This document shows positions 42,929 to 57,900 of a DNA stretch of 64,000 nt, piece after piece. Source of the DNA: Elysia crispata. Lineage: Eukaryota; Mollusca; Gastropoda; Plakobranchidae. The stretch lies in contig JAWDGP010006562.1 of the NCBI GenBank assembly GCA_033675545.1, positions 832,001 through 896,000 on the forward strand. The letters are read 5' to 3'. Position numbers and translations under genes: made by a program. The notes under the pieces are model-generated. The model did not search any database. It saw only the letters and a program-made list of their open reading frames with translations, and was not told the origin of the DNA. The first letter of the stretch is position 1; each line of letters starts with the position of its first letter.

Positions 42929-45900
42929 GAGTAGCAGTAGCAGTAGTAGTAGCAGTAGCAGTAGTAGTAGTAGTAGTAGTAGTAGAAGAAGAAGAAGGAG
43001 AAGAAGAAGAAGGAGAAGAAGAAGAAGAGATCTTGATATCGAATTGTATGTACCGTATTCCCTCCATTAGTAGCGCCATCTCTAATAAACGCCTCCCCCC
43101 CCCCCTTTCCCATCCAAGCAACACTTAAAAAACACCACTTTCGAGAACAAAAGATTCTTATTAAACTCAAACTCAAAACATTTATTAAGCGATAGATCTG
43201 ATGATAACAAAAGACAACACATGTAAACAATGAATGCTTATGATACTGCAATTGTCATCTCAAATTGGGGATGTCAAAGGCATCTGAGGTTAATGTCCTG
43301 GACTATTGCAGTCCTCGTAGTCATCGGACTGGAATGACACCCAACCATGGCACTCTAAAACTAACTAGAGAGGGGGGGGGGCGGCGATGGCGGAAACGGC
43401 GGCACTTTGCCTTTGAAGAAAGTCATCCAAAACATTCCATTAGACGCACCCCCCCTCTTCATTTTCACGCGCCCAGCGCTACTATTGGAGCGAATACGGT
43501 ATTAGTAATTGTGCATAAAATTTACTAGAATATACGATTTTATGATAAAGAAACTTATCAATCTAATCTGTTCAGATTTTTTTTTTTCATATTTGTGATA
43601 AAATTGTCCTGCAAAGTAAAAAAAGAAAGAAAGAGAGCTTCATTAAAGCATGAACATAAAGTGTGAGCCCTATGATATCCATACATTGTATTAGCTATAA
43701 GAAACTTTGATCAGTAAGTGAAAATTCAAGGTGACCTGCTCAGTCCCTTAGATGTTCTACTTTAAGGGGTTAATTGGAGTTGTGTCCCTGTTTTGATGGA
43801 TTTTGACCTCCACCGCACTCCTCATAAAAAGCCGCAGAAAAGGGGACATTTTTTTTTAAATCTTATCCACAATGGAAGTATTTCAGGTTTTCAAAAGAAT
43901 TAGTAATTAAGAGCCTGGTTTTATTCCTCTTGTCCTGGAGAACCCATTTATATTAAGTTGATCCAAGTAGAGGGAGATCTAAGTTTGCTTCATTTTACTA
44001 TAACAGTTATGGTTTCAAAAAAAAAAAAAAGAACATTCACACCTGAAACCGTATATACGTACACTCTCACTCTCTCACTCCCTCTTTCCCCCCTTTCCTC
44101 GAACTGGAACATGGAGGTGCATGTTAAAAAGGAAATCATAGTTAAGTTTATTGACACACAGAAGGTATACCATATCACACACCTTTCAGTCTTATTGATA
44201 TCAATATTGTTGGATTTGCCTTCATATTTCTGGAGTTCCAAATTGTTGGATTTAGCAGCAGCTCAGGGTAAGATGGAAAATGCAGATAGAATTTTGGATT
44301 GGTTCCAGATGTTTGAAATTTAATATACTGAACTCCAAATAATAAATGCAGCACTTTGAAAGAATTTTTAGGACTCTGCCAGCTAAAGATCTTTTTATCT
44401 CCAGATGAGGAGCTTGAGGATGATGCCTCAGAGCATATTGAGGATGATGGTGAAGAAGGTGATAGTGATCATGACACTGATGTTGTAGAGGATGAGCATG
44501 AGGAAAGTGACACATTGCAGAGTCAGAGTGGGGATAAAGAAAAACCAAGTCTGCCCTGTGGTACCATGAAATTGACTCTAACACGTCATGTCTCTCAGAT
44601 AACCAAAGAAAGTATGTACTTATTAATGCATGCATACAATCATTTTGATGTCATTATTTTTTAATCAGACCAACTTTTGTATGTATACATATATATCTTA
44701 AACCAATCTGATCTGGAAACTCATCCACTCTTATTTGGCCCTGCCAAAACGGACTTCAGTTCACAAACATTTCCATCTTTCATTGTGGAAAAAGTAGGAC
44801 AATCCTATGGACAATCCATTATAAAAATTTTATTTCTTAACACGAAACACAAATTTTCTTCTTCTCTTGTATTAAAATGTTGGTTTATCAAATTTGGAAG
44901 CATGTATATTTTCATTAAAATATTGCAATTTTGACTATATTTGATCTGTTGGTATTATACCCTGTTTTTCTCAATCATATCATGTTTGATATCTTCCAAA
45001 ATCTCCTTTTGTGAAGCTTACAACCTTGCTCTTGACTTCTCAGTGGGTTTTCCTTTGATATGCAAATTTGTTAGGGCCCCTCACGAGAAATGTCTCTCTC
45101 ATTCTGCAATTGAATTGGTTTGCAACAAAATGAGACCACTATGCATACACAATGCACTTTCCTTGACCTGGGTCAAGATTGTATTATGTTGTATGGCATG
45201 CCCACTATACTGCCACTGAGGGGATAATTGTCAAACACTCCAGTAGGTGCACTTGTTCTTTCCATGCTATTCATACATATTTTTTGTTTAATTTGTTGAA
45301 TGAATTGATTTTTTATTTACCTTGCATACAACTAATCTTTGCAGTAATTAGTTTGATGAAATTGAATGATGGTTTTGATAACTTTGCATCCTAGATAAAT
45401 TTTACATGTATATATTATATGATATATATATATATATATATATATGAAAACTGTAATAGTTGCAGAACACAAATAGATAAATCTAAATGATGAAGATTCT
45501 AAGTCCTGAGGTGGGTCCACTGCAAGTAACATATTCTTAGATCTTATTCTGGGTAGACTGCATACTGCATGCTCAATCAACTAATTTCAACCAAACATGT
45601 CAGCAGAGGTTGCTGGAGCAGCTGCCAACATGTTAGACTTCCCTACTGTTGCAGAAATTATTAGGTGTGGATTAGATCTACTTTTTTTTTTTATACATTT
45701 AAGAGAAAAAAAAATCCTCCCAATGTTCTGCCTGTTTAAAGGCTCTTGGTTAATAGAGCCTATGGTCAAAGCCAGGCTTGGACCCTAGTAACAGGGTTGC
45801 CAGATTGACCCCAATCAATCAAGGCTCACTACTTAATCACATCAGAGGTAAGATATTGTTAAGATATTTATATAAAGTAATAGTCTCTTTTGTGTGTGTG

Positions 45901-48900
45901 TGTGTGTGGGGGGGGGGGGGGGTCTATTAGTAGGGTGTTACAGAATTTTGAATCTTGTTGCAGCAAAAGATTACATTTTCAAATTTTGGAGTAGGCAAAT
46001 CTGACATGTGTGAAGCCTACATAGATTTTGATGTGCAGTGATATTGTATTCAGTAATAAATACAATTTTTTTTTCTGTTATATTTTTGTGACATTTCAGG
46101 AGTTTACATCAGTGTGTCAAAGACAAGCTCAATTGATTTATCTAAAGTTGATTCCCAAGGCTGGACAGCTCTCCACCACGCTGTGTGTCCTTTGGCTGAT
46201 GCAACTTTTGACAATGCAGAAATAGTTTTCCTGTTGTGCAAATCAGGTGCTCCCCTTGAAGTCAAGAATAGAGCAGGAGAGACTCCAGCTGATTTGGCCA
46301 AAAAGCATAATGCTGAGAAGATTTTCAGACAGCTACAAAAATTAGGCTTGCAGACTGAGGAGCCCTTTGTTATGGTGAGGTATTTAAATCTAGTCTTAAT
46401 AGGATTTGGTTTTGTGAAACATTTATTTTGAAGTATGTTAGGAAAAAAAAGTTAAGCTAGGTTTTGGTACTTATATCATCGAATTTAACAGCAGAAGATC
46501 ATGACTACAACAGACCTGCCATTCGTTCAGATTTAATTGGAATCATTCCAATTTTTTAATGAAATTTGGTCCTTTTCCGATTTTCTGAATATTTAGGAAA
46601 AATTCCAAATTTTTTCCTAACTTAATTTTCGCCCTAAAAAAATTTCAAGATCGGCAGATAATGCGAAACAATAAATGTGGAAGATATAGTTATTCTAAAG
46701 ATCGATATTGTTTTTTTTTAATTATGTTATGAAATCCTTATTGAAATTGGTACTTACATTTTAGTTGTAACCATCCCTAATATTAATTCTGTGGAGTTGT
46801 TTACTTATCGCTTATTCGTCTGCGTTTTACCATCTCTCCATCATCACATCCCGACACACGGTTATTTATAGTAATGTTTACCACAGAATGGCTCCTTTTT
46901 TTATCTGGATCTTGTCAGTTATCAAGATCGATTGAGAAATACTAGATCTAAATAGAACTAGAGTAAATCAAGATGACATGACACGGAACTATAATGTTAT
47001 TTATAGGTCTGTGAAATGTAAAGAGTAACCTTAAACCAGATCTAGATCTAAATCTAGCATTTTCTCATTTGAAGTCATTATCCGGATGCAAGCTTATGAA
47101 TCTGCACAAAATCTGTGATTTTGATCATTTTATCTAATGTAGATCTAGATCTAGATTTAGGTTACATCTAAATCACGCTAAACGAGTCTCACCATCACAA
47201 CGTAATTTTTCTAGTTAAATTGACCTGTTTCTCAGTGAAGGGAGTGAACAATAGAGTGGATTACGCCCTTTAGATTATTTATTTAAAGTAAATTAGTACA
47301 AATTTCCAGCAAATTGTCAATTTGTTCCTCATGAAATATTTAGTTAAGTTTTCAACACTTGGATCTAACAAAATTCATAAGATCGTCAATATAGCCCAAG
47401 GCCAATAATCATGTACAAAATATCCAGAACTAGATCTGTCATTCTTTTTATTTTTAACCTCTCAGTAAGGAGTACTCCTGTTCTGGTAAATATAAATCTT
47501 TTGAAGTCATGTTGTACACTAACTGGGTTGATATCTCTGCTCTTTTTGAATTCATCAAATGCTGCATAATGCTAATGCCATCCAATTTGACCCTCTTAAA
47601 AGTATTGTAAAGAGGTATGGTTTATTATGAACTTTTCACATTCACCATGGAAGAATTACAAGCTAAGAAACCTTGTTTTTATCAGATTTCAGACAGAGCT
47701 GTACTAATGAATGCATTCATCAAAGACAATTCAATTATGTGTATTGTAATGTATGCTGCATAGATGTAAAAGGTAAAATCAAGCTATCATTTAGATTTTT
47801 TTTGGGCAGATTCAGATTTTTTGACAGAATCATTCAGATTTTCTTTTTCTGAAGAGTGATAGGTCTGCTACAATTACTCAATATTAAAATTCAAGCAGAC
47901 CCAACTGTATCAAAGGGATATTTACCATCTATTATTTGTCTAGTTTGTGTATTGAATTGATGCAGAAATATTTCCAAAGTGAATTTGATTTTCAGCCCAT
48001 AAAATCAATCTAAGCCATTCTATTAATCTGCATTACCTGGAAGCCATCTCCAGACCTGCCAAATCTTATGATCTGTGAGCATGATTACAGGTAAAATTCC
48101 AAAGTAGACGACATTATTGGAGTCTTGATAGAATAAATTTAGACCAAATATAAATGTCACATGTATATGGACTGGAATCTCTAGATCCAAGTCCATATCA
48201 AACGTAAAGTATAAATGTAAAAGTTAAAACAGATTTAGATAGATCTCTAGATCCAAATTAAATTTCTACAACACTCACTCAAATAAAATGAGCAAATAAT
48301 GAGCCAGGTATGGGAGAAAAGTCTACAATAATCTAAATTTTATAAACTTTGAACAGTAGGCCTGTATGGTGTGACTCTCTCTAGCTTTATGTTAAAAATT
48401 AAGAAAACTGCTAGATCAGCTTTGGTGAGAAACTTAAGGAATGTCTTATGGAAGATAATCAGACCAATCAGTTTACATGTAAATCTAGTCCTTTGTTTCC
48501 TCAAGATGTTAACAAGTGGACTGGAATGATCCACATCTTTGATTTATAAACTTGTGGGGGCTATATTTAACTTTTTAAAATAAGAAACTACTAGATCTAG
48601 ATTTTTATTCAATTAAGGCTATACAGCCGAGATAAATTGACCCAGTTGTGAAGACCACAATGTCACGTAAGTCAAGATCGACTTTTTTCCTTTTTATTTT
48701 TGCCTTTACTTGATCTAAAAATGCCTTTAAAACCCATGTTCAAATAAACTTGGAGATGATAAATATTAAAAGTCTGCTGTGACCAACTTGCCATTTCATG
48801 TTTTTTAACTTTGCTCTAATAAGAATTAGTTAAATATTTCAATCTAGATCTAGATTTTGTATTAGAAATCAAATTTTAGACACATACAAACCTAAATAAT

Positions 48901-51900
48901 ATTAATATTAAGGGACATGTGCAGGTGCTAGGAAACAATACAATTATGATACAATCAGTTTAATTAGTTTAAGGTCTCTAGGATAAAGGTACCGGTGGAT
49001 TTTGTGCTTATGGAAATTATAATTACTAACACATCACTCAATAAAAATTAGACCAACATGCTTGGTCTAGCCAGCAGTGATTAGTGCAGTAATTGTGTGT
49101 GCACCCAGCTCCCCTCATTTAGCCCTACTGTATGCAGATTCTTGTATGAAAATAAGGCAGGTGTATCACATAGTTTACTCTGCAGAAATGTTTGCATTGC
49201 CTTTATAACCAGGAACATTGCCTTTTAATATGGAAAAAAATATACCAATGACTTTGAAGCCTGATTTTTCTTATAGATTTTGACTTCACTGCTACTTTTT
49301 AGGGTGCTGAATCAGAGCCATCTTTGAGAAAGGAAAATAATGCAAACCTTACTGAGTTGTGGGAGGTCTTGGGGCAAGGCCAAGTACGCTTATAGCCCCC
49401 TCCCCTCCCCCTAATCAGGGTTACAATGAAGTGCTAGACAATGTCTCAAGTTGGCCTGTTAGATGACTTCAGTTTAGGAGGCGAAGTTTAGTCAGAACAG
49501 CTCTGAATAAGCACTGCTTGCACAGAGGAAAATAGCAATCCACTATAGATATCTTCACAAAAAAGAATCATATCTTTACAGAATTCAAGAGAGAAACTTA
49601 GGACAGGCAGGCCGGTCTTGTCCGGTTGGGATTGTCATGCACGTATGCGTCGGAGGTGACACCTTATTGCTATCAAGCGTCTGCTTTCAAAGTGAAATTA
49701 AAAACAACAATAGCTGTATAAAGTATTAGAACAATGCTATAAAAAGGAAAGTTTGACATTAAACAAAAAATGAAAAGGATGAAAATTAATATTCTAGACA
49801 TAAGCAAAGTGATATTGATAGACACAGGAATGTTTGGAATATTCTATTCAGGAGGGAGATCTGCCATTCATTTCAGTTTGATCGGAATCATTCCAATTTT
49901 TTTTTTATTGAAATTAGGTTGTTTTTTGATTTTCCGAATATAGGAAGTGATCTGATTTTTTTTCCTAACTGCAAGGTTAAAAAAAAAGATCAACAGACAG
50001 CATGTGTGAAAGGATAAATGCAGACAATATGTAATATATTGATATTTTTTTTTTAAATATTTATATTATCAATTGGGGTATTGAAATTGGTATTTTAGAT
50101 GAAATCATTCAGAATATTGATTCTGCAGTTTTTTTTAACTTTACATTGTATAAGTTTGTGTTTCACCGTCTCTACATCTTCACAACCAGACTTCGGCGAT
50201 ACTTCCATCTAGGATTATTCTTATTTCCTGTTCTAATATTCTCCACAGGACAGGAGATAAGAACGCTGTCTCTCTGTTCAAATAAACTTTGTTCAAACAA
50301 TGATCACGGTTCTGAAACCCAAGAAGAGAAAAGAAACACTACATAAGCTTACATGGATACTGAGTAGCACTATATAAACTAGCAACACACTAGATTCTAG
50401 ATGACATGGGAGTAAATTAGTACGAGCATGATTCGGTTAAATCTCAATGAACAATGATGCTATAATATAGATCTACGACTATGACTAGTATGAGTATGAT
50501 TCAGTTCACAGATTAAAATAAGGATGTAATGTATTGACAGAAACATGAGAGGTAATATAATTGATACTAGATCTACGAATGATTTATGAAGTGTAGCTGG
50601 ATTAGTACCGATTACATGAAGCAGAACTTACAGATAAATGAAGTGAAATGTTTCTTCTGTTTACAACCACGATGACATTAGATTAGGGCAACCATTTTGG
50701 ATCAAGAGTTCGGGAGTAATGTCCCTTGAGTGGAACTGTCTACAGAGATGGATCGTAACCCGTTAGACAGTTCTTTTTTCATCTAGCTCTTGTCAATTAT
50801 CATTTTCGATTGAGAAATCCAAAATAGAGCTAGAGTAAATGGAGATTACAATCATTGGTCTATAAAAAGTAAAACCAAATAACCATAAACCAGATCTAGA
50901 TCTTGAAATATATCTTATGATAAGATTTCTTGTTTGGAGTCACTATCTGAATGCGAATTTTTCAATCTGCATAAACTGAACTGCAAAAAGACAAGTTATG
51001 GTTGTCAATAGAGAAGTGTCCACAGATCAACATCTTTATCAATGGGAATAAACCCAAGCAAAGAGATCAATTCAAATACTTATTACTTCAATATCAAGCG
51101 ATGGATGCAACACTGAAGTGGCATCATGAATAACGCAAGAAAAAATGAATTTTTTTAGACTAAAATGGGTTCTATCAAATAAATGCATCTCCATCCACAC
51201 AAGATGAAGAGCCCTGAAATGCTGTATTGAACCCATGCCATTAAACTCTTGCATGTGATATACTAACTGGGAGCAGATATTGCCAGATTTTTTTTTATCA
51301 ACAGGGTTTGATTTTAAATTTGCCAATTATACATATGCTGTCTGCTTGAGTGCTTAAGGTCATAATTTTCCTTTCTCTTTTTTTGCAGATTTTTTTTTCA
51401 TTCCATTTTCCTGTGTATGCATATTTTTTATTTATGCTAGTGGATCATGAACCTTCTTTAACATAAAGGCAAATAGTCTAGTATAAAAATTACAATATTT
51501 CCAATTGTTGTACATAATAACTATTGTTTATATTAGATTGCCTAACACATTGTTCATAGCTACCAAGAAGTATGTATTGTAGTATTTAGTATGCATTTGG
51601 GCTTCTGACTACGTATGTTCGGGTCAGTGCTAAAAAGTACGTATTTGGCAGTATCCTGCATATTGTACATAAGAAATACGTGCATGGCCTATCGCTTGCA
51701 GCCATTTTCAGCTATCCTGCCCCGTTAGCCCAACAGATTTTAACATCTCCTAAGAATTTCCAGTCATATGCAGCACTGGGGTAGGCCCAGCAGAGATCTA
51801 TTGATTATCTAATATTCTCTCACGGCTCTTTTCGGCAAATTCAATTAATATGAGCAAAATGCTTCTACTGCAGTCTGTCCATCCTGAGCTTTATTTAAGT

Positions 51901-54900
51901 GCCTACCTTTCAAACAGCTACCTATCACTGTGTCTTGTGACAAAGTCTGCGGAATACATGTAGTAAACTCAGCACTTTCCATAAGACACGGTGCATGATA
52001 TTGCTCTCTCCGACATTTCCGCGAAGCATTCTATTTTTATCTTGCAGAAGTTCATTGTTTTCTTTACACTTGTGATGTAGTAGCATAGACCCAGAGGTCT
52101 AGAGGGATGGGCTGGAAATATACCATATCTACTTCTCGTTCTATTGGCAGAGTCTGTATATGATTAGACGAGAAATGTAGAAGACGTTAAACTAATTACA
52201 TAGATCAGGCATAGTGGATGCCTTACCATTATAATACAATCATTTTACAACTGATGATTAACAGGGTTTTTCAGACCTTGAATGGGTTTGACTACACACC
52301 TGCATTTTTTGTCTTGCTAAACTGGATAAAGACAGTTTATTCGGGTGTTGCTTGCCTTTTTATTAAGGTGCTGCGAGTAAGATCTGCAGTTGAAAGGACT
52401 TAAAGTAGATTCCAGATCAAGATCTGTATCTAGGTTAAACAGTTAGAAATCACAATATTAGCAGCAGTTGAACTTGATTTTAAATTTAAGCTCAAGTAAA
52501 AACCTCTAGCTGGTTTTATATCCAGTAGCCAATTCTTCCCATTCCATTTCAACAGCGGGATAGAATAGAAGAAGCTTTAGTCAAATAAATAGACAGTGAA
52601 GAGAGGAGTAAGTTCAACTTTGGTTATTGGAGGAGGTGTTAGTGAAAGACTGTGGAGGTAGACTGTGTCTACCTAGACCCATTTTTTACCTCACACATTG
52701 TTATCCTGACTCACTTAAAAAAAAAAATAAGGTAAATCATGCAAAAATCTTTTGACATATGATTAAGAGCAAGGTTTTCATACATACATCAAAGCGTTTG
52801 TAAATGATATAAATTTACGAAGTTTCAAGGAGTCAAATAGATTTAATAAATGGTGGACAAGAGAGACAACGAATAAGAAATACCCAACACTGTGTAAAGT
52901 TACTAAAGTTCTTGACACTATTTTTCATGGGGCTCAAGTAGAGAGCTGTACATATGTTGCAGACATGGTGTCACTGACACTGTCAGATGAAAATCAACAA
53001 TACATTTAATTAAATAAGTCTAGGCCATGGTGTATTAGTTAATGTCATGAAAAGAAAAAATTAAATAAAGTTTACATAGTCTACTAGGTTTGCAGGGACA
53101 TAATTTGTTTATTGGGCTAAAAATCTGTTTTTGCCTTTTCAAAAGTTGGCAGCTATGCCTTGTTTCATCAAAAATTCAAAACTCTTTTATAAGTACAGTT
53201 TATTTCATAAAAGTACAGAAGTAATAGTCATCAGTTAAAACAATGAGTGTCCACAGACGATCATCTTTATCATCAAGAATAAACTCAAGCATAGGAATCA
53301 ATTGAAATACTTGAGTACTTTAATATCAAGTGATTGATACAACACTGAAATAGCATCAAGAATAATGCAAGCAAGAAAAGAGTTTCCAGAGAAAGAAATC
53401 GTTTCTTACAAATAAGCACATCTCCATTCACACAAGATTCTAATGTATGGATGCAAGGCCTGGACAATTTCAAACAGTTACAAAAGAAACTGAAGGCAAG
53501 AGAAATGTGGTTCCTGCAGAGAATGCTGTGAATCTCATGGACTCTAAAGAAATCAAACGAAACTGTGTTACGAGAAGCGGACACAAGAAGATCATCTTAA
53601 AATAGAATACGTAAATGCCAGGCATTGTGATGACAAGAGAGAAACTGGAACATCTCATGACAATCTGAACGATCGAAGGAAAACGCAGCACAGGAAAATG
53701 GCATGAATGGACAAATGAGTATCAGATGATTTCATAATTTTATGTTTGATCCACTTGTGACAATTTAAAAAAAAATTGTTTTTTGTTTTTATGCAAAGAT
53801 ATTTCTTCTCTCTAAACTAGAGTGGCTCAGGTGGATTTGAGTCTATGACCTTAAGCTGTTTATTTAAAAGGCACATTTAGGACATTAAATTACATTCTAT
53901 GCTGTTTTCTCCAAAACCACTGATTGAACAGGATCTAAGTTTGCATAGCTGCTAACAAACTTGGTCAATTAAAAACAGGAAAAGTGGATTCAGACCACAA
54001 TTAGGCCTTAAAATTTTTTTTTGCCCTTTTACATATAATGTTTTTTCATTGAATGGGAAATCATGCTATGGGGTAGTTAGATTGTTTTATTTGTCGCATT
54101 ATATTTTTCTTTCATTTTTTTTTTTTTTTTTTTTCAAAATTCAAGTTCAAATTTGTTTTCTGAATATTCATCATAAACAGTAAAAAAGTTATGGGGAAAA
54201 ATACTTTAAAGTCAAAGTGAAGAACAAGAAACTGGTCTAGGTCACATAAGTCATTCAGTGAAAATATCATATTTTGTTCACAGGTGTGAAATTTTACTAC
54301 TACTTAAACGAAGGCTTAACTATCTTTTGAGAAAGGTAACATGAATATTCCATAGTCTCAACATAGTTGGATCAGGCCACATTTATCTCTGAGGCTCTAT
54401 CAACCCCGTGGACTGATTCTGGATCTAAATAACCATGCTTTGCTCACTTTGAAACATATTAAATGATTTAGAGTTAGATATATATATATATATAAACACA
54501 AATTAATATTTTTTTTATCAACAATAATTAGACATACAATAAGAAAAATAAACAACTCAACCAGCAATCCCTGCTTTTACCATACTTTTAGAATCCAGAA
54601 GCATTTTGCGTTGATGAATGTATGTCAGACAAGACAAAACCAGACATAAAGGCAGATGAAGAAGCCATGCTTACCAAACTAGATACTGCATCAGGTGATA
54701 TGGCTGATTCTGAGGATTCCATTCGGGTGGATACCAACTGTGAAATAAAGAAAACTGGGTAAGGTTTCTGTATGTCATCTGAAGCAATGCAATGTAAACC
54801 TCAGTGTCACTGAAAGCTAATAGATAAGAGGGCCATTAGTGCAGTGAAAAAGCTGTCCAAAAGGATATGCAAAAAAATATCACAGTGATATAATTTTAAT

Positions 54901-57900
54901 TATTTACACATGGAATTGATACCTCATCACTTGGAAAGATGGCATTATAGCTTTATACAGAGATGCCAAATTTACTATAAATCTGGAAATCCATATTTTT
55001 TTTTGAAGAAGTCCAAATTTTGTCTAAGTTCAGGGTGTTCCTTGACAAAAAAATCCGAAAGTTATCTTATAAAAGCACATCATTCATGAATCCAAGACCC
55101 TCATGTGCAATATATCCTCTTAACCATTAAATTATGTTTGTATGTCAAGTTGTGGTGATAGATTATGCCAGAGTTCTCTTACTTCCGGAAATGTTCTAGT
55201 TATGTTTCCAGTTAACTGCTGTTTCATACTTTGGTTCTTCAGTAATAATTTTGAAGAGATATTCTGTCTTTAAATCATTACACAAAACCACTTGAAGGAG
55301 AGACAGGGTCTAAAAACCTGTAACAATGAAGGAAAGGCCAATATTGATGAGGAAAATTGTGTAAAATAGGTTGAAAATGGGTCAGTACACCTACATCTTG
55401 CCACAGGCAAAGGAATGAAGAATTTGTTAGTTGCATAAAGCGTTTAAAACTGCAAATTCACAAATCCACCCTTCAATTCAAAGGCTGTCATGACTCCACA
55501 AGAATTTGAATTTTTTCCCCTATAGTTGGGTTATTATAATTTAAAGAACTACCATTTTTCCTCCCTTTATGTTTATTCTATGCCAATAATAATGAATTCT
55601 TTTTGTTTAGTTTTTTAAAGAACTGTTTAAGAAAGATCATAAGTTATTTTGCCAACATTATAATTTAGAGAATTTGAATTGGTAATCAATTGGTAAAGAA
55701 TTTCATTGAAACGACGCTCATAATGTTTTTTTATATTTAGGCCTATCTCTCTGTTTTTGTTTATACAGTGATACCTTTAACTACCTTTTATTTACTTTGA
55801 TTTTATGTATAGTATTGAGAATGATTATTTTTTTTGTCACCTAGTCTTGTGTGTCAACATTTTAGGGGTGTGGGAAAAGGTGAGGATTTTTTTTTCATTA
55901 TCTGTTGGCACCTCTATATATATCTTTATTTGTTTCTTTGATGTGAAGAGTATTGGATGGTCTACATTAGGCGTTGAATCCTTTGTTCCTGATGAATCAA
56001 GCTGCCTCAGATGGAATTTTTGTGCTGACATTTTTGAATGATCAGTTATGAGACTGCATGACATGTACAGAAAAACAGGCACCTGCTTGGTTTTACAGAT
56101 GTAAAAGCTCATGAGCTGAAAAATTTAGGAAGTATGCAAACGTGAGCCTCTTCTGCTCTGCTCTCATGCAGAACTGTCAGTTGAAACAAAGGAATTCAGT
56201 GGATATTGTTAAGATGAAGTTAAATAAAATTTTAATATAAAGGCTTGTAACATGCTTGTACTTCATTTTCAATTTTTCATGTAAACTTTTAGAAGGTATT
56301 TGTTACTAAAATCTGAGGCATCATCATCATAACATTTAAAATGTTAAGCTTTAGATTTATATGTATTTTTATTCATTATTTCTTGGTCTTTCCCTCGCCT
56401 CATCCCTAAAAAAAACAAAGCAAGGTGGCACAAAGTGATAACAACATTCCTTACAGTGTTACACTCAGCAAAGTAGATGTCACATGCGGAACATGGGGCA
56501 TGTACAACTTTTACAAAATACAAGTAAGTTTGACTCATGATTATCCAAGTTAAATTCATTTGTCCATTAAATTGATACAAACACTATTTTACGTAAGATA
56601 TTTTACTCTTCGATCCAAATTTCTTCACAAATTCAGGATATCCTAAATACTTATAGCTCATGTAGTTTTTTAAAAAGGAGAAAAAAAGTCAAGTTATAAA
56701 GATATACAGTCGAGTCCGCTTATTTCAAAGTCATTCGGATAAAAAAAGGACTTCGAATTATCAGAATACATAAAGAGAGTTAAAAAAAAATGTGGATGAC
56801 AAATCAGAAATGTCATACAAGTAAGGGGTGGGGGGAGGGTAACCCCTTTTTGCAGACTCTTGCCTGTAACGTAGGTAGGCAACCACACACACACACCAAC
56901 AGAATCACTTGCCGCGCGGAGCATAGCACTATATGTACTTTGTTTTACTAGCCTCGAAAAATGCTTTCAGTGCCAATAAAAAAAAATCACGTCAAAATCA
57001 CCTCGAATTAAACAGATCCTTATTTCAAAATTCGAACTAACCGATGTTTTTTTAAATAAAGTTTAAATAGAGAAATATTCAGTAAAACTAAACGACTTCG
57101 AAATATCCATGAAGTAGAACTATCCGGATTCGAATTATTTGGACTCAACTGTATATATCTTGATTTTTTTTTTCACTCTGATCATGAATTTGATTCAGAA
57201 TATTGTCAAACATTTCTAAGGTTTCCTTTCAAGTCTTATTCTATTTTAAAATCATCAGTGATAATTGCATTGTTAATTGTTTTATTTGCTTAGATTATTC
57301 AACACACTGCAAAGAAATTGTTCATCTTATTCACTCGATGGGGGAGGATTGGGGATAGAGGTCAGTTTCAACATACACCTTTCCAGACTTTAGCAGAGGC
57401 AGCCAAAGAGTTTTGCAAGATTTACAAGTCAAAAACTGGCAACGACTGGAATCAAACAGCAGAGTAAGATTTTCCGTGTTGATCAAATTACGTGTTGAAC
57501 CTATCGGATTTTCTTTTGTATAGTACATGATACAGTTCATGAGTATGAGATGACAGGTAAGGAGAGGAGAGTTAAGTAAAAGGGAAATAGAACTTCCATA
57601 TAATAAGGCCTTAGCTGAGAGTTGAGCCCTTAAAATCATCAAATTGCCAATTGTTTTTTCATTTTTTCAAAAAGAATCAGATGCAGCAAGTGTTGTTGAG
57701 ATATGCTTTGTCGTCATTTATTTTTTGTCAATGGAAATAAATAATTGCCACAGGGCAAAAATTATCAGACTAGCCTCAAAGATCAGTTCACATAAGTTGC
57801 TGTCAAATTTACATCATTTGACATAAATTCATATCTCTAGATAAAGTCCTTCAAATTGTTATTAGCAGGCCTCACAATTTTCCGCCGAAATCCGTGGTTG

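Noticed and set aside
42885..43251. Thr-, Tyr- and Phe-rich ORFs on the - strand
   Set aside because: They come from the TAG/AGA trinucleotide tract.
46028..46225. 65-residue ORF overlapping exon 16 in another frame
   Set aside because: The frame with ankyrin repeats (GWTALHHAV) fits the splice phase; this one does not.
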